Part shown: positions 25,102 to 32,956 of the stretch, one piece after another
Position numbering within the stretch: position 1 is the stretch's first letter
How the letters are laid out: every line of letters begins with the position of its first letter
Assembly: GCA_023423775.1 (NCBI GenBank)
Contig: JAFAEZ010000198.1
Location: 1-32,956, forward strand
DNA length: 32,956 nt
Direction: 5' to 3'
Source: Pseudomonadota bacterium
Lineage (GTDB): Bacteria > Pseudomonadota > Alphaproteobacteria > Sphingomonadales > Sphingomonadaceae
Program-made: the position numbers and the translations under genes
The notes under the pieces: model-generated
What the model saw: only the letters and a program-made list of their open reading frames with translations
What the model was told of the DNA's origin: nothing
The model's database searches: none

Positions 25102-26598
25102 ATGCGGAACATCGATCATTTCATTGGCGGCGCGGCCTTCGCCTCGGGCGAGCGGCAGGGCGACGTCTTCGATCCGAACAATGGCGGGGTGCAGGCCAAG
25201 GTCCGCCTCGGCACGTCGGCCGATCTCGACAAGGCGGTGAAGATCGCGGTCGAAGCGCAGCATGGCTGGGCCGCGACCAACCCGCAGCGGCGCGCCCGCG
25301 TGATGTTCAACTTCAAGGCGCTGGTCGAGAAGAATATGGACGAGCTGGCGCTGCTGCTCGCGTCCGAACACGGCAAGGTGATCGCCGACGCCAAGGGCGA
25401 CGTGCAGCGCGGCCTCGATGTCATCGAGTTCGCCTGCGGCATCCCGCACGCGCTGAAGGGCGAATATACCCAGGGCGCGGGCCCCGGCATCGACGTCTAT
25501 TCGATGCGGCAGCCCTTGGGCGTGGTCGCGGGCATTACTCCGTTCAACTTCCCGGCAATGATCCCGATGTGGATGTTCGGAGTGGCGATCGCGGTCGGCA
25601 ACGCCTTCATCCTGAAGCCGTCCGAGCGCGATCCCAGCGTTCCGGTGCGGCTCGCCGAACTGATGATCGAGGCCGGCCTGCCGGAAGGCATCCTCCAGGT
25701 CGTCCATGGCGACAAGGAGATGGTCGATGCGATCCTCGACCATGAGGATATCAAGGCGGTGAGCTTCGTCGGCTCGTCCGACATCGCCCACTATGTCTAC
25801 AAGCGCGGCGTCGCCGCCGGCAAGCGCGTCCAGGCGATGGGCGGCGCCAAGAATCACGGCATCGTCATGCCCGACGCCGACCTCGACCAGGTCGTGAACG
25901 ATTTGACGGGCGCCGCCTTCGGCTCGGCCGGCGAGCGCTGCATGGCCCTCCCCGTCGTGGTTCCCGTGGGCGAGAAGACGGCCAATGAGCTGCGCGAGGC
26001 GCTGCTGCCCGCGATCGCCAAGCTGCGCGTCGGCATCTCCACCGATGCCGAGGCGCATTACGGCCCGGTGGTGAACGCCGCCCACAAGCAGAAGATCGAG
26101 AATTACATCCAGATGGGCGTCGACGAAGGCGCCGAATTGGTCGTCGACGGCCGCGGCTTCACCCTGCAGGGCCACGAGAAGGGCTTCTTCGTCGGCCCGA
26201 CCCTGTTCGACCACGTCAAGCCGCACATGCAGACCTATCAGGAGGAGATTTTCGGACCGGTCCTGCAGATCGTGCGCGCCGACAGCTTCGAAGAAGCGGT
26301 GCGCCTGCCGAGCGAGCATCAATATGGCAACGGTGTCGCCATCTTCACCCGCAACGGCCACGCCGCCCGCGAGTTCGCCGCCCGCGTCAATGTCGGCATG
26401 GTCGGCATCAACGTGCCGATCCCGGTGCCGGTCGCCTATCACAGCTTCGGCGGCTGGAAGCGCTCGGCGTTCGGCGACATCAACCAGCACGGCATGGAAG
26501 GCGTCCGCTTCTGGACCAAGACCAAGACCATCACCCAGCGCTGGCCCGACGGCTCGGCAACGGGCGAGAACGCGTTCGTCATCCCGACCATGGGGTAA
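25102..26598 (+). CDS. mmsA: CoA-acylating methylmalonate-semialdehyde dehydrogenase
   Basis: 498 residues. Oxidises methylmalonate semialdehyde to propionyl-CoA with loss of CO2, the last step of the valine branch; also acts on malonate semialdehyde. Oxyanion Asn149 (ITPFNFP), nucleophile Cys280 (SAGERCMALP). At the place where hydrolytic aldehyde dehydrogenases have a general-base Glu, this has Asn251 (GGAKNHGIVMPDADLDQ), the hallmark of the CoA-dependent type. ATG 25102 follows AGGAC; an in-frame TTG at 25078 is unlikely. A 117-base palindromic repeat separates it from the acyl-CoA dehydrogenase gene. Confidence 0.95.
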   Translation: MRNIDHFIGGAAFASGERQGDVFDPNNGGVQAKVRLGTSADLDKAVKIAVEAQHGWAATNPQRRARVMFNFKALVEKNMDELALLLASEHGKVIADAKGDVQRGLDVIEFACGIPHALKGEYTQGAGPGIDVYSMRQPLGVVAGITPFNFPAMIPMWMFGVAIAVGNAFILKPSERDPSVPVRLAELMIEAGLPEGILQVVHGDKEMVDAILDHEDIKAVSFVGSSDIAHYVYKRGVAAGKRVQAMGGAKNHGIVMPDADLDQVVNDLTGAAFGSAGERCMALPVVVPVGEKTANELREALLPAIAKLRVGISTDAEAHYGPVVNAAHKQKIENYIQMGVDEGAELVVDGRGFTLQGHEKGFFVGPTLFDHVKPHMQTYQEEIFGPVLQIVRADSFEEAVRLPSEHQYGNGVAIFTRNGHAAREFAARVNVGMVGINVPIPVPVAYHSFGGWKRSAFGDINQHGMEGVRFWTKTKTITQRWPDGSATGENAFVIPTMG

Positions 26599-26602
26599 TG
26601 CT

Positions 26603-26719
26603 ATCCTCCCCAGCAGGCGGAGGGGGACCAGCCGCAGGCTGGTGGAGGGGCTGGCACGAGCTGCAGCGCGGCCCCTCCCCCGCGCTTCGCGCGGTCCCCC
26701 TCCCCGTTCCGGGGAGGAT
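26603..26719. repeat. 117-bp palindromic extragenic repeat inside the valine gene cluster
   Basis: The ends are the perfect 9-bp inverted pair ATCCTCCCC (26603-26611) and GGGGAGGAT (26711-26719). Inside are two smaller hairpins: GACCAGCC-GCA-GGCTGGT near 26626-26643, and CCGCGC-TTC-GCGCGG near 26680-26694, each flanked by GGAGGGG or CCCCTCC blocks that can also pair with each other. This is the architecture of a REP- or MITE-like intergenic element. It begins four bases after the mmsA stop. Confidence 0.75.
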
Positions 26720-26740
26720 TTCTTGTGTTAAAGGACGCAC

Positions 26741-27886
26741 ATGACCACCCAGTTCGACCTTACCGACGAGCAGCGCCAGATCCAGGAGATGGCGCAGCAA
26801 TTCACTGCCGACGCGATCACGCCGCATGCCGCGGAGTGGGACGAGAAGCATATCTTCCCGCGCGACACGATCCGCGCCGCGGCCGAACTCGGCTTCGGCT
26901 CGATCTACGTGTCCGAGGAATCGGGCGGGATCGGCCTCGGCCGGCTCGAATCGGCCCTGATCATGGAGGCGATGGCCTATGGCTGCCCCTCCACCTCGGC
27001 CTTCATCTCGATCCACAATATGGCGAGCTGGATGATCGACCGGTTCGGCTCGGCGGCGGTGAAGCAGAAATATCTGCCGTCGATGGTAACGATGGAGCGG
27101 ATGGGCTCCTACTGCCTGACCGAGCCCTCTTCGGGGTCGGACGCGGCGGCGCTCAAGACCAAGGCGATCAAAGACGGCGACCATTATGTGGTGTCCGGCT
27201 CGAAGGCGTTCATCTCGGGCGGCGGTGAGAACGAGATCTACGTCACCATGGTCCGCACCGGCGAGGATGGCCCCAAGGGCATCTCCTGCCTGATCATCGA
27301 AAAGGACATGCCCGGCGTCAGCTTCGGCGCGCAGGAGAAGAAGCTCGGCTGGCACTCGCAGCCGACCGCCCAGGTCAATTTCGACGAAGTGCGCGTGCCG
27401 GTCGAGAATCTGGTCGGCGGCGAAGGCGAAGGCTTTCGCATCGCGATGATGGGCCTCGACGGCGGCCGGCTCAATATCGGCGCCTGCTCGCTGGGCGGCG
27501 CCCAGCGCGCGCTCGACGAGGCGGTTCGCTACACCAAGGAGCGCAAGCAGTTCGGCCAGGCGATCGCCGATTTCCAGGCCACCCAGTTCACGCTCGCGGA
27601 CATGGAGACCGAGCTGCAGGCGGCGCGCACCCTGCTCTACGCCGCCGCCGCCAAGGTCACCGCCAACGCACCCGACAAGACCCGCTTCGCGGCGATGGCC
27701 AAGCGCCTCGCCACCGATACCGGAAGTTCGGTCGTCGACCGCGCGCTGCAGCTTCACGGCGGCTACGGCTATCTCCAGGATTATCCGATCGAGCGCTTCT
27801 GGCGCGATCTTCGCGTCCACTCGATCCTTGAAGGGACCAACCAGGTTATGCGCATGATCGTCGCCCGGGATATGCTGCGCCAATGA
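26741..27886 (+). CDS. Acyl-CoA dehydrogenase, probably isobutyryl-CoA dehydrogenase
   Basis: 381 residues, FAD-dependent. Oxidises isobutyryl-CoA to methacrylyl-CoA in valine breakdown (assignment by cluster and similarity to ACAD8). YCLTEPSSGSDAAALKT near 125-141 is the flavin/substrate loop, and the catalytic base is Glu364 in SILEGTNQ. The C-terminal GGYGYLQDYPIERFWRDLRVHS stretch is typical of short branched-chain enzymes. ATG 26741 has AAGGA five bases before it, so it starts just after the palindromic repeat. The next gene overlaps its stop by four bases. 2-Methylbutyryl-CoA use is a possible alternative. Confidence 0.92.
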   Translation: MTTQFDLTDEQRQIQEMAQQFTADAITPHAAEWDEKHIFPRDTIRAAAELGFGSIYVSEESGGIGLGRLESALIMEAMAYGCPSTSAFISIHNMASWMIDRFGSAAVKQKYLPSMVTMERMGSYCLTEPSSGSDAAALKTKAIKDGDHYVVSGSKAFISGGGENEIYVTMVRTGEDGPKGISCLIIEKDMPGVSFGAQEKKLGWHSQPTAQVNFDEVRVPVENLVGGEGEGFRIAMMGLDGGRLNIGACSLGGAQRALDEAVRYTKERKQFGQAIADFQATQFTLADMETELQAARTLLYAAAAKVTANAPDKTRFAAMAKRLATDTGSSVVDRALQLHGGYGYLQDYPIERFWRDLRVHSILEGTNQVMRMIVARDMLRQ

Positions 27887-28944
27887 GCGACATCGTCACC
27901 CAGATCGAGGGCAAGGTCGGCCGTATCCGCCTCAACCGCCCGAAGGCGATCCACGCTTTGACCAAGGACATGTGCAGCGCGATGATCGCCGCCCTGGTCG
28001 AATGGCGCTCCGACCCCTCCGTGCAGGCGGTGCTGATCGACCATATGGAAGGTCGCGGCTTCTGCGCCGGCGGCGACGTGCGCATGCTCGCCGAGAGCGG
28101 ATCGAGCGACGGCGCCGACGCGCGCGCCTTCTTCCATGAGGAATATCGGCTCAACCATCTCCTCTTCACCTACGCCAAGCCGGTGGTCGCGTTCATGGAC
28201 GGCATCACCATGGGCGGCGGCGTCGGCATCTCGCAGCCGGCCAAATATCGCGTCGCGACCGAGAATACCCGCTTCGCCATGCCCGAGACGGCGATCGGCC
28301 TGTTCCCCGACGTCGGCGGCGGCTGGTATCTCTCGCGCCTGCCCGGCCGGGTCGGTCAGTTCCTGGCGCTGACCGGGGCACGGCTCGACGGCGCCGAGAG
28401 CCACTATCTCGGCCTCGCCACCCACTACATACCGCACGCCAAGCTCGACGAGGTGAAGGAGCGGATCGCCGACCATCCCGAGCGGATCGAGGGCATATTG
28501 GGCGCGGCCGGAGTGACCCCGCCGGCGGCGAAGATCGCCGACAATCTGGTCCACATCAACAAGACCTTCGCTGCCGACCGGCTCGAGGACATCCTCGCCG
28601 CGCTCGAGGCGGACAGCTCCGACTGGGCCGAGACCGAGCTGGCCGCCTTGCGCAGCAAGAGCCCGCAGGCCTGCAAGGTCTCGCTGCGCCTCCTCTCCGA
28701 CGGCGCGCGCATGAACGATTTCGCCGACGAGATGCGCCAGGAATATGCGGTCGCGGCCCGCGTGGTGCAGCGGCCCGATTTCGCCGAAGGCGTGCGCGCT
28801 GTGCTGATCGACAAGGACAATGCGCCGCGCTGGAACCCGTCCGAGCCTGAGGGCGTCACCGATCATATGATCGACACGATCTTCGCGCCCATGCCCCCAG
28901 GCGAGGAATGGACGCCGCTTTCCGTCGATGGAGCCAAACAGTGA
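27883..28944 (+). CDS. 3-Hydroxyisobutyryl-CoA hydrolase
   Basis: 353 residues of the crotonase fold, longer than enoyl-CoA hydratases by the C-terminal helical region typical of HIBCH. Hydrolyses 3-hydroxyisobutyryl-CoA to free 3-hydroxyisobutyrate, which clears the reactive methacrylyl-CoA pool. Oxyanion parts GFCAGGDVRML (59-69) and TMGGGVGIS (109-117) are intact; acidic residues Glu135 (PETAIGL) and Asp143 (FPDVGGGWYL) match the hydrolase, not the hydratase, pattern. Starts by ATGA overlap with the acyl-CoA dehydrogenase and ends by GTGA overlap with the hydratase, so the three are tightly coupled. Confidence 0.92.
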   Translation: MSDIVTQIEGKVGRIRLNRPKAIHALTKDMCSAMIAALVEWRSDPSVQAVLIDHMEGRGFCAGGDVRMLAESGSSDGADARAFFHEEYRLNHLLFTYAKPVVAFMDGITMGGGVGISQPAKYRVATENTRFAMPETAIGLFPDVGGGWYLSRLPGRVGQFLALTGARLDGAESHYLGLATHYIPHAKLDEVKERIADHPERIEGILGAAGVTPPAAKIADNLVHINKTFAADRLEDILAALEADSSDWAETELAALRSKSPQACKVSLRLLSDGARMNDFADEMRQEYAVAARVVQRPDFAEGVRAVLIDKDNAPRWNPSEPEGVTDHMIDTIFAPMPPGEEWTPLSVDGAKQ

Positions 28945-29714
28945 ATTACGAGAACATCCTGGTCGAGCAGCGCGGCGCGGTCACCCTGATCACGCTGAAC
29001 CGGCCCAAGGCCCTCAATGCTCTCAACACCGCCGTGCTCGGCGAGCTGATCCACGCCTTCGCCGCCTTTGATGCCGACGACAGCCAGCATTGCGCAGTGC
29101 TGACCGGCAGCGAGAAAGCGTTCGCCGCCGGCGCTGACATCAAGGAGATGGAGACGCAGGGCTTTGCCAGCATGTACGCCTCCAACTTCTTCGCCGGGTG
29201 GGAGAAGGTCACGGCGACGCGCAAGCCGTGGATCGCCGCGGTGGCCGGCTATGCGCTGGGTGGCGGCTGCGAAGTCGCGATGATGGCCGACTTCATCATA
29301 GCCGCCGAGAACGCCCAGTTCGGACAACCCGAGATCAAGCTCGGCGTGACGCCGGGCATGGGCGGATCGCAGCGGCTGACGCTGGCGATCGGCAAGGCCA
29401 AGGCGATGGAGATGTGCCTCACCGGCCGGATGATGGGCGCCGAGGAAGCCGAGCGCGCAGGCCTCGTCGCCCGCGTCGTTCCGACGGAGAGTCTGCTCGA
29501 GGAAGCGCTGAAGACGGCGGCAACAATCGCCGGGATGGCGCCGCTGGCCGCGATCGCTACGAAGGAACAGATCAACGCGGCATTCGAGATGCCGCTGGCG
29601 CAGGGGATCGTGTTCGAGCGCCGCCTGTTCCACGGACTGTTCGGCACCGAGGACCAGAAGGAAGGCATGAGCGCCTTCGTCGCCAAGCGTAAGGCGGAGT
29701 GGAGGGGCAAATAA
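28941..29714 (+). CDS. Enoyl-CoA hydratase
   Basis: 257 residues, crotonase fold. Adds water to enoyl-CoAs; in this cluster the substrate is probably methacrylyl-CoA, giving 3-hydroxyisobutyryl-CoA. Oxyanion GADIKEM and YALGGGC; the catalytic pair is Glu111 (GGCEVAMM) and Glu131 (GQPEIKLGV). The start is GTG at 28941 (GTGA overlap, GGAG before it); an in-frame ATG upstream would run into the previous gene's frame. It may also serve general beta-oxidation. Confidence 0.93.
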   Translation: MNYENILVEQRGAVTLITLNRPKALNALNTAVLGELIHAFAAFDADDSQHCAVLTGSEKAFAAGADIKEMETQGFASMYASNFFAGWEKVTATRKPWIAAVAGYALGGGCEVAMMADFIIAAENAQFGQPEIKLGVTPGMGGSQRLTLAIGKAKAMEMCLTGRMMGAEEAERAGLVARVVPTESLLEEALKTAATIAGMAPLAAIATKEQINAAFEMPLAQGIVFERRLFHGLFGTEDQKEGMSAFVAKRKAEWRGK

Positions 29715-29715
29715 C

Positions 29716-30654
29716 ATGGCACGTGTAGCATTTATCGGGCTCGGCAATATGGGCGGCGGGATGGCCGCGAACCTCGCCAAGGCGGGCCATGACGTGCGCG
29801 CCTTCGACCTCTCGGCCGACGCGCTGGCCAAGGCCGAGAAAGCCGGCTGCATGCCGACGGCGTCCGCGGCCGAGGCGGTCGCCGGCGCCGAGGCGGTGAT
29901 CACCATGCTGCCCGCGGGCAAGCATGTCCGCGACGTTTATGAAGGCAGTGTGATCGGCCAAGCGCCGACCACCGCCATCCTGATCGACTGCTCGACGATC
30001 GACGTCACGACCGCGCGCGAGGAGATCGAGAAGGCCCAGGGCCGCGGCTATGCGATGGTCGACGCGCCGGTCTCGGGCGGTATCGCCGCGGCCGAGGGCG
30101 GCACGCTCACCTTCATGGTCGGCGGCACCCAGGATGCATTCGAGCGCGCCCGCCCCTATCTCGAGATCATGGGCAAGGCGGTGATCCACGCCGGCGGCCC
30201 CGGCGCCGGCCAGGCCGCCAAGATCTGCAACAACATGCTGCTCGGCGCGTCGATGATCGCGACCTGCGAGACCTTCGTGCTCGCCCAGAAGCTCGGACTC
30301 GACCCGCAGACCTTCTTCGACATTTCGAGCCAGGCTTCCGGCCAGAACTGGTCGATGACCAGCTATTGTCCCGTGCCCGGAGTCGGCCCGGAGACGCCCG
30401 CCGACCGCGGCTATGAAGGCGGCTTCGCGGCGGCCCTGATGCTCAAGGACCTGCGCCTCGCGATGGAGGCGGCGCAGAGCGTCGACGCCTACACGCCGAT
30501 GGGCAGCCATGCCGAGGGCCTCTACGCCCGCTTCGCCGACCGCGGCGGATCGGCCAAGGATTTCTCCGCGATCATCAAGATGATCGACGACAGCTGGCAG
30601 GCGCCTGCGGGTTCCCCGGTGCCGCCGCCGCCCGTCACGCGGATCGACGAATAA
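29716..30654 (+). CDS. mmsB: 3-Hydroxyisobutyrate dehydrogenase
   Basis: 312 residues. NAD-dependent oxidation of 3-hydroxyisobutyrate to methylmalonate semialdehyde, the substrate of MmsA. Rossmann motif GLGNMGGGMA at 8-17, substrate loop DAPVSGGIAAAEGGTLTFMVGG near 116-137, catalytic Lys169 in GAGQAAKICNNML and Asn172/173. After the usual end near residue 296 a Pro-rich tail (QAPAGSPVPPPPVTRIDE) is added, not usual in the family. ATG 29716 is one base after the hydratase stop. It is the last gene of the valine cluster. Confidence 0.94.
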   Translation: MARVAFIGLGNMGGGMAANLAKAGHDVRAFDLSADALAKAEKAGCMPTASAAEAVAGAEAVITMLPAGKHVRDVYEGSVIGQAPTTAILIDCSTIDVTTAREEIEKAQGRGYAMVDAPVSGGIAAAEGGTLTFMVGGTQDAFERARPYLEIMGKAVIHAGGPGAGQAAKICNNMLLGASMIATCETFVLAQKLGLDPQTFFDISSQASGQNWSMTSYCPVPGVGPETPADRGYEGGFAAALMLKDLRLAMEAAQSVDAYTPMGSHAEGLYARFADRGGSAKDFSAIIKMIDDSWQAPAGSPVPPPPVTRIDE

Positions 30655-30723
30655 CCGCGTGGATCCAGCATCTTGCGCAAGCTGCCTTAGCCGAATGGGA
30701 CAGCTTGTATTAAACGAACGATC

Positions 30724-30729
30724 TATATA
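30724..30729 (+). promoter_or_regulatory. Possible -10 box before the M13 peptidase gene
   Basis: TATATA sits in the only AT-rich stretch of the gap (30700-30730), after TTGTAT at 30705-30710, though that spacing (13 bases) is short for a -35/-10 pair. If used, transcription starts near 30736, just at the foot of the terminator hairpin. Confidence 0.3.
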
Positions 30730-30738
30730 GCCTCGCGC

Positions 30739-30770
30739 AGCGTCCGGCCCGTCCGGACGCTGTCTTTTTT
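30739..30770 (+). terminator. Strong intrinsic terminator 12 bases before the M13 peptidase start
   Basis: AGCGTCCGG (30739-30747), loop CCCGT, CCGGACGCT (30753-30761), GTC, then six T (30765-30770): a 9-bp perfect stem with a T-tract. It can end the valine operon transcript from mmsB. Because only 12 bases remain before ATG 30783, and these hold the AGGA ribosome site, the peptidase gene has no room for a promoter beyond it and must be read through it or start within it. Confidence 0.85.
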
Positions 30771-30782
30771 CGAGGATCCTGC

Positions 30783-32900
30783 ATGACGTTTTTCCGCCTG
30801 ACCGTCTCCGCCCTTGCCCTGGCGGCGGCCGCGCCCGCTTTCGCCCACGACGCCCATGAGTGCGTCGACGAGCAGTGCACCAATCTGGCCCTGTTCAGCC
30901 AGGCCGCAGCGTCGGGCACCGGCGCGGGTTCGGTCGAGGCCGTGCGGATGGGAACGTGGGGGATCGACACGGCGGGCATGGACACTTCGGTTAAGCCCGG
31001 CGACGACTTCTTCGGCTACGTCAACGGCACCTGGGCCAAGACCACCCAGATCCCGGCCGACCGCTCCTCTTATGGCGGCTTCGCGGTGCTGCGCGATCTT
31101 TCCGAGGCGCGCGTCCGCAAGCTGGTCGAGGGCTATAAGCTTGGCGACCCCGCCAAGGGCGGCGACCAGGCCAAGGTCGCGGCGATCTACCAGGCGTTCA
31201 TGGACGAGGCGGCGATCGAGAAGCTCGGTGCCAAGCCGCTCCAGCCAAAGCTGGCCGCGATCCGCGCCGTCAAGAACAAGGACGCGATGGCGAAGCTGAT
31301 GGGCCAGTCGCTCGGCCGTATCGGCGGCAGCTTCTTCGGCGCCTATGTCAACGACGACAGCAAGAACCCGGATTATTACGCGCTCTACATGAGCCAGTCG
31401 GGCCTCGGCCTCGGCGACCGCGAGCTCTACCTCCAGGAGAAGTTCGCGCCGCAGAAGGCGCGGTACCAGCAATATGTAGCGCAGATGCTCGGCCTCGCCG
31501 GCTGGGCCAATGCGGAGAAGGCCGCGGCCGACATCGTCGCGATGGAGACCAAGATCGCCGAGGCGCACTGGACCCGCGCCGAGAGCCGCAACCGCGACAA
31601 GACCTACAATCCGATGACGCTGGCGGAACTCAACGCGCAGGCGCCGGGCTTCCCCTGGGCCACGTTCATGAAGGCCGCCAATGTCGCCAAGGCCGACAAG
31701 GCGATCGTCTCGCAGAACACCGCCTTCCCGAAGCTCGCCGCGATCTTCGCCGCGACGAACCTCGACACGCTGAAGGCGTGGCAGGCGTTCCACACGGTCG
31801 ACGATGCCGCCCCGCTCCTTTCCAAGGCGTTCGTCGACGCCAATTTCGACTTCCGCTCGAAGTTCATGCAGGGCCAGCCCGAGCAGCGCGAGCGCTGGAA
31901 GCGCGGCGTCTCCTTTGCCGAGAATGCGATGGGCGAGGCGATCGGCCGCGATTACGTGGAGCTCTACTACACGCCCGAGGCGAAGGCGGCGATGGACGAC
32001 CTCGTCGCCAACATTCGGGTCGCGATGAAGAAGCGCATCGAGGGCCTCGAATGGATGGGCGCCGAGACCAAGGTCCAGGCGCTCGCCAAGCTCGAGAATT
32101 TCGGGCTGAAGATCGGCCACCCGGAGAAGTGGCGGGACTATTCGGCGCTGCAGATCCGCAACGGCGACCTGTTCGGCAATATGGAGCGGGCGGCGCAATA
32201 TGAGTGGGCCTATCGCACCAACCGCCTCGGCGAGCGCGTCGACGACGGCGAATGGGGCATGACGCCGCAGACGGTGAACGCCTATTACTCGCCGGTGAAG
32301 AACGAGATCGTCTTCCCGGCCGCGATCCTGCAGCCGCCCTTCTTCGATCCCAAGGCCGACCCGGCCGTCAATTACGGCGCGATCGGCGGCGTGATCGGAC
32401 ACGAGATCAGCCACGGCTTCGACGACCAGGGCCGCAAGTCGGACGGCGAAGGCATCTTGCGCGACTGGTGGACCGCAGAAGACGCGGCCAAGTTCGAGAC
32501 GCAGGCCGCGCGCCTCGGCGGCCAGTATGAGGCCTTCGCCTTCCCCACCCTGCCCGACATGCACATCAACGGTCGCGTTGCGATGGGTGAGAATATCGGC
32601 GATCTCGGCGGCGTGCTGCTCGGCCTCGAAGCCTATCGCAACTCGCTGCACGGCAAGCCGGCGCCGGTGATCGACGGCTTCACGGGCGAGCAGCGCCTGT
32701 TCATGGGCTGGGCGCAGGTGTGGCGGACGCTGTGGCGCGACGATGCGCTGCGCCAGCAGATCGTCAACGGGCCGCACTCGCCGGGCCAGATCCGCGCGTT
32801 CGCGCCGCTGCGCAACGTCGACGCCTGGTATGGCGCGTTCGGCATCAAGGAAGGCGATGCGCTCTACGTGAAGCCCGAGGACCGCGTCCGCATCTGGTAA
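30783..32900 (+). CDS. Exported M13 family metallopeptidase (neprilysin/PepO-like)
   Basis: 705 residues. Signal peptide MTFFRLTVSALALAAAAPAFA. The N-terminal M13 region begins VKPGDDFFGYVNGTWAK near 75-91. The catalytic zinc site is HEISH at 540-544, with third ligand Glu603 in GENIGDLGG; NAYYSPVKNEIVFPAAILQPPFF precedes it and the Asp following GENIG completes the family motif. It ends KPEDRVRIW, the usual Trp C-terminus. A secreted or periplasmic oligopeptidase. ATG 30783 has AGGA six bases before it. A cluster of Cys and His just after the signal (HDAHECVDEQCTN) is noted; it may be metal-binding, inferred only from composition. Confidence 0.94.
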   Translation: MTFFRLTVSALALAAAAPAFAHDAHECVDEQCTNLALFSQAAASGTGAGSVEAVRMGTWGIDTAGMDTSVKPGDDFFGYVNGTWAKTTQIPADRSSYGGFAVLRDLSEARVRKLVEGYKLGDPAKGGDQAKVAAIYQAFMDEAAIEKLGAKPLQPKLAAIRAVKNKDAMAKLMGQSLGRIGGSFFGAYVNDDSKNPDYYALYMSQSGLGLGDRELYLQEKFAPQKARYQQYVAQMLGLAGWANAEKAAADIVAMETKIAEAHWTRAESRNRDKTYNPMTLAELNAQAPGFPWATFMKAANVAKADKAIVSQNTAFPKLAAIFAATNLDTLKAWQAFHTVDDAAPLLSKAFVDANFDFRSKFMQGQPEQRERWKRGVSFAENAMGEAIGRDYVELYYTPEAKAAMDDLVANIRVAMKKRIEGLEWMGAETKVQALAKLENFGLKIGHPEKWRDYSALQIRNGDLFGNMERAAQYEWAYRTNRLGERVDDGEWGMTPQTVNAYYSPVKNEIVFPAAILQPPFFDPKADPAVNYGAIGGVIGHEISHGFDDQGRKSDGEGILRDWWTAEDAAKFETQAARLGGQYEAFAFPTLPDMHINGRVAMGENIGDLGGVLLGLEAYRNSLHGKPAPVIDGFTGEQRLFMGWAQVWRTLWRDDALRQQIVNGPHSPGQIRAFAPLRNVDAWYGAFGIKEGDALYVKPEDRVRIW

Positions 32901-32915
32901 AGCGAACGGACTGCT

Positions 32916-32933
32916 CCCCGGCTTGTGCCGGGG
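32916..32933. repeat. Perfect hairpin after the M13 peptidase gene
   Basis: CCCCGGC (32916-32922), loop TTGT, GCCGGGG (32927-32933). A 7-bp stem of the CCGG palindrome type seen elsewhere in the window. It is followed by ATTAG, not a T-tract, so it fits an extragenic palindrome better than a classic terminator. Confidence 0.5.
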
Positions 32934-32956
32934 ATTAGAGGACCGCGGCCACCGCC

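Overview
The window looks like chromosomal core sequence from a high-GC alphaproteobacterium, most likely of the Sphingomonadales. Three things point there: a UPF0262 gene, which is typical of alphaproteobacteria; many exported or membrane-bound peptidases; and at least one textbook EcfG-type (general stress response) promoter, GGAAC-N16-CGTT. Genus assignment is inference, since no rRNA is present. I see no tRNA, rRNA, CRISPR, insertion sequence or prophage gene. No gene-free stretch exceeds 300 bases; the longest (11779-12011) holds a stress promoter and a candidate small RNA.

Layout. 1-2828: the tail of a Flp-pilin-like gene, then a leftward pair, an alpha/beta hydrolase followed by an exported DUF885 metallohydrolase. 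2865-5749: rightward selO and astD. 5750-7270: leftward dnaB, whose upstream region carries a perfect DnaA box and a hairpin. 7384-9952: rightward UPF0262, a three-helix membrane protein resembling Pycsar effectors, cdd, a COG3650-like lipoprotein and dcd. 9969-12671: leftward genes for a HerA-like ATPase, a 68-residue protein behind a perfect EcfG promoter, and an internally duplicated DUF6766 membrane protein behind an EcfG-like site; a rightward structured RNA with an intrinsic terminator lies between the last two. 12793-14457: a threonine synthase and a TonB-C-like exported protein. 14461-18266: leftward rnr and an M28 peptidase with a C-terminal FnIII-like domain. 18412-22886: an ABC ATPase and a 1194-residue fusion of a 13-helix ABC-2 permease with a periplasmic M1 aminopeptidase domain. 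22996-24999: a leftward FAH-family hydrolase and a LysR regulator. 25102-30654: an operon-like set for valine degradation from isobutyryl-CoA to propionyl-CoA. 30783-32900: an exported M13 metallopeptidase with an intrinsic terminator inside its leader.

How the genes work together. The clearest pathway is valine catabolism: acyl-CoA dehydrogenase, enoyl-CoA hydratase, 3-hydroxyisobutyryl-CoA hydrolase, MmsB and MmsA give every step after the branched-chain keto acid dehydrogenase, with a divergent LysR gene as the likely regulator. cdd and dcd both feed deoxyuridine/dUMP supply. Four separate exported or membrane-anchored metallopeptidase-type genes (DUF885, M28, M1 fusion, M13) suggest an envelope geared to peptide scavenging.

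The most interesting items are the ABC/M1-peptidase fusion transporter, the stress-regulated small-gene/small-RNA locus at 11.57-12.72 kb, the Pycsar-effector-like membrane protein translationally coupled to cytidine deaminase, the leader terminator before the M13 gene, and palindromic extragenic repeats in several gene gaps, one of them a 117-bp element inside the valine operon.
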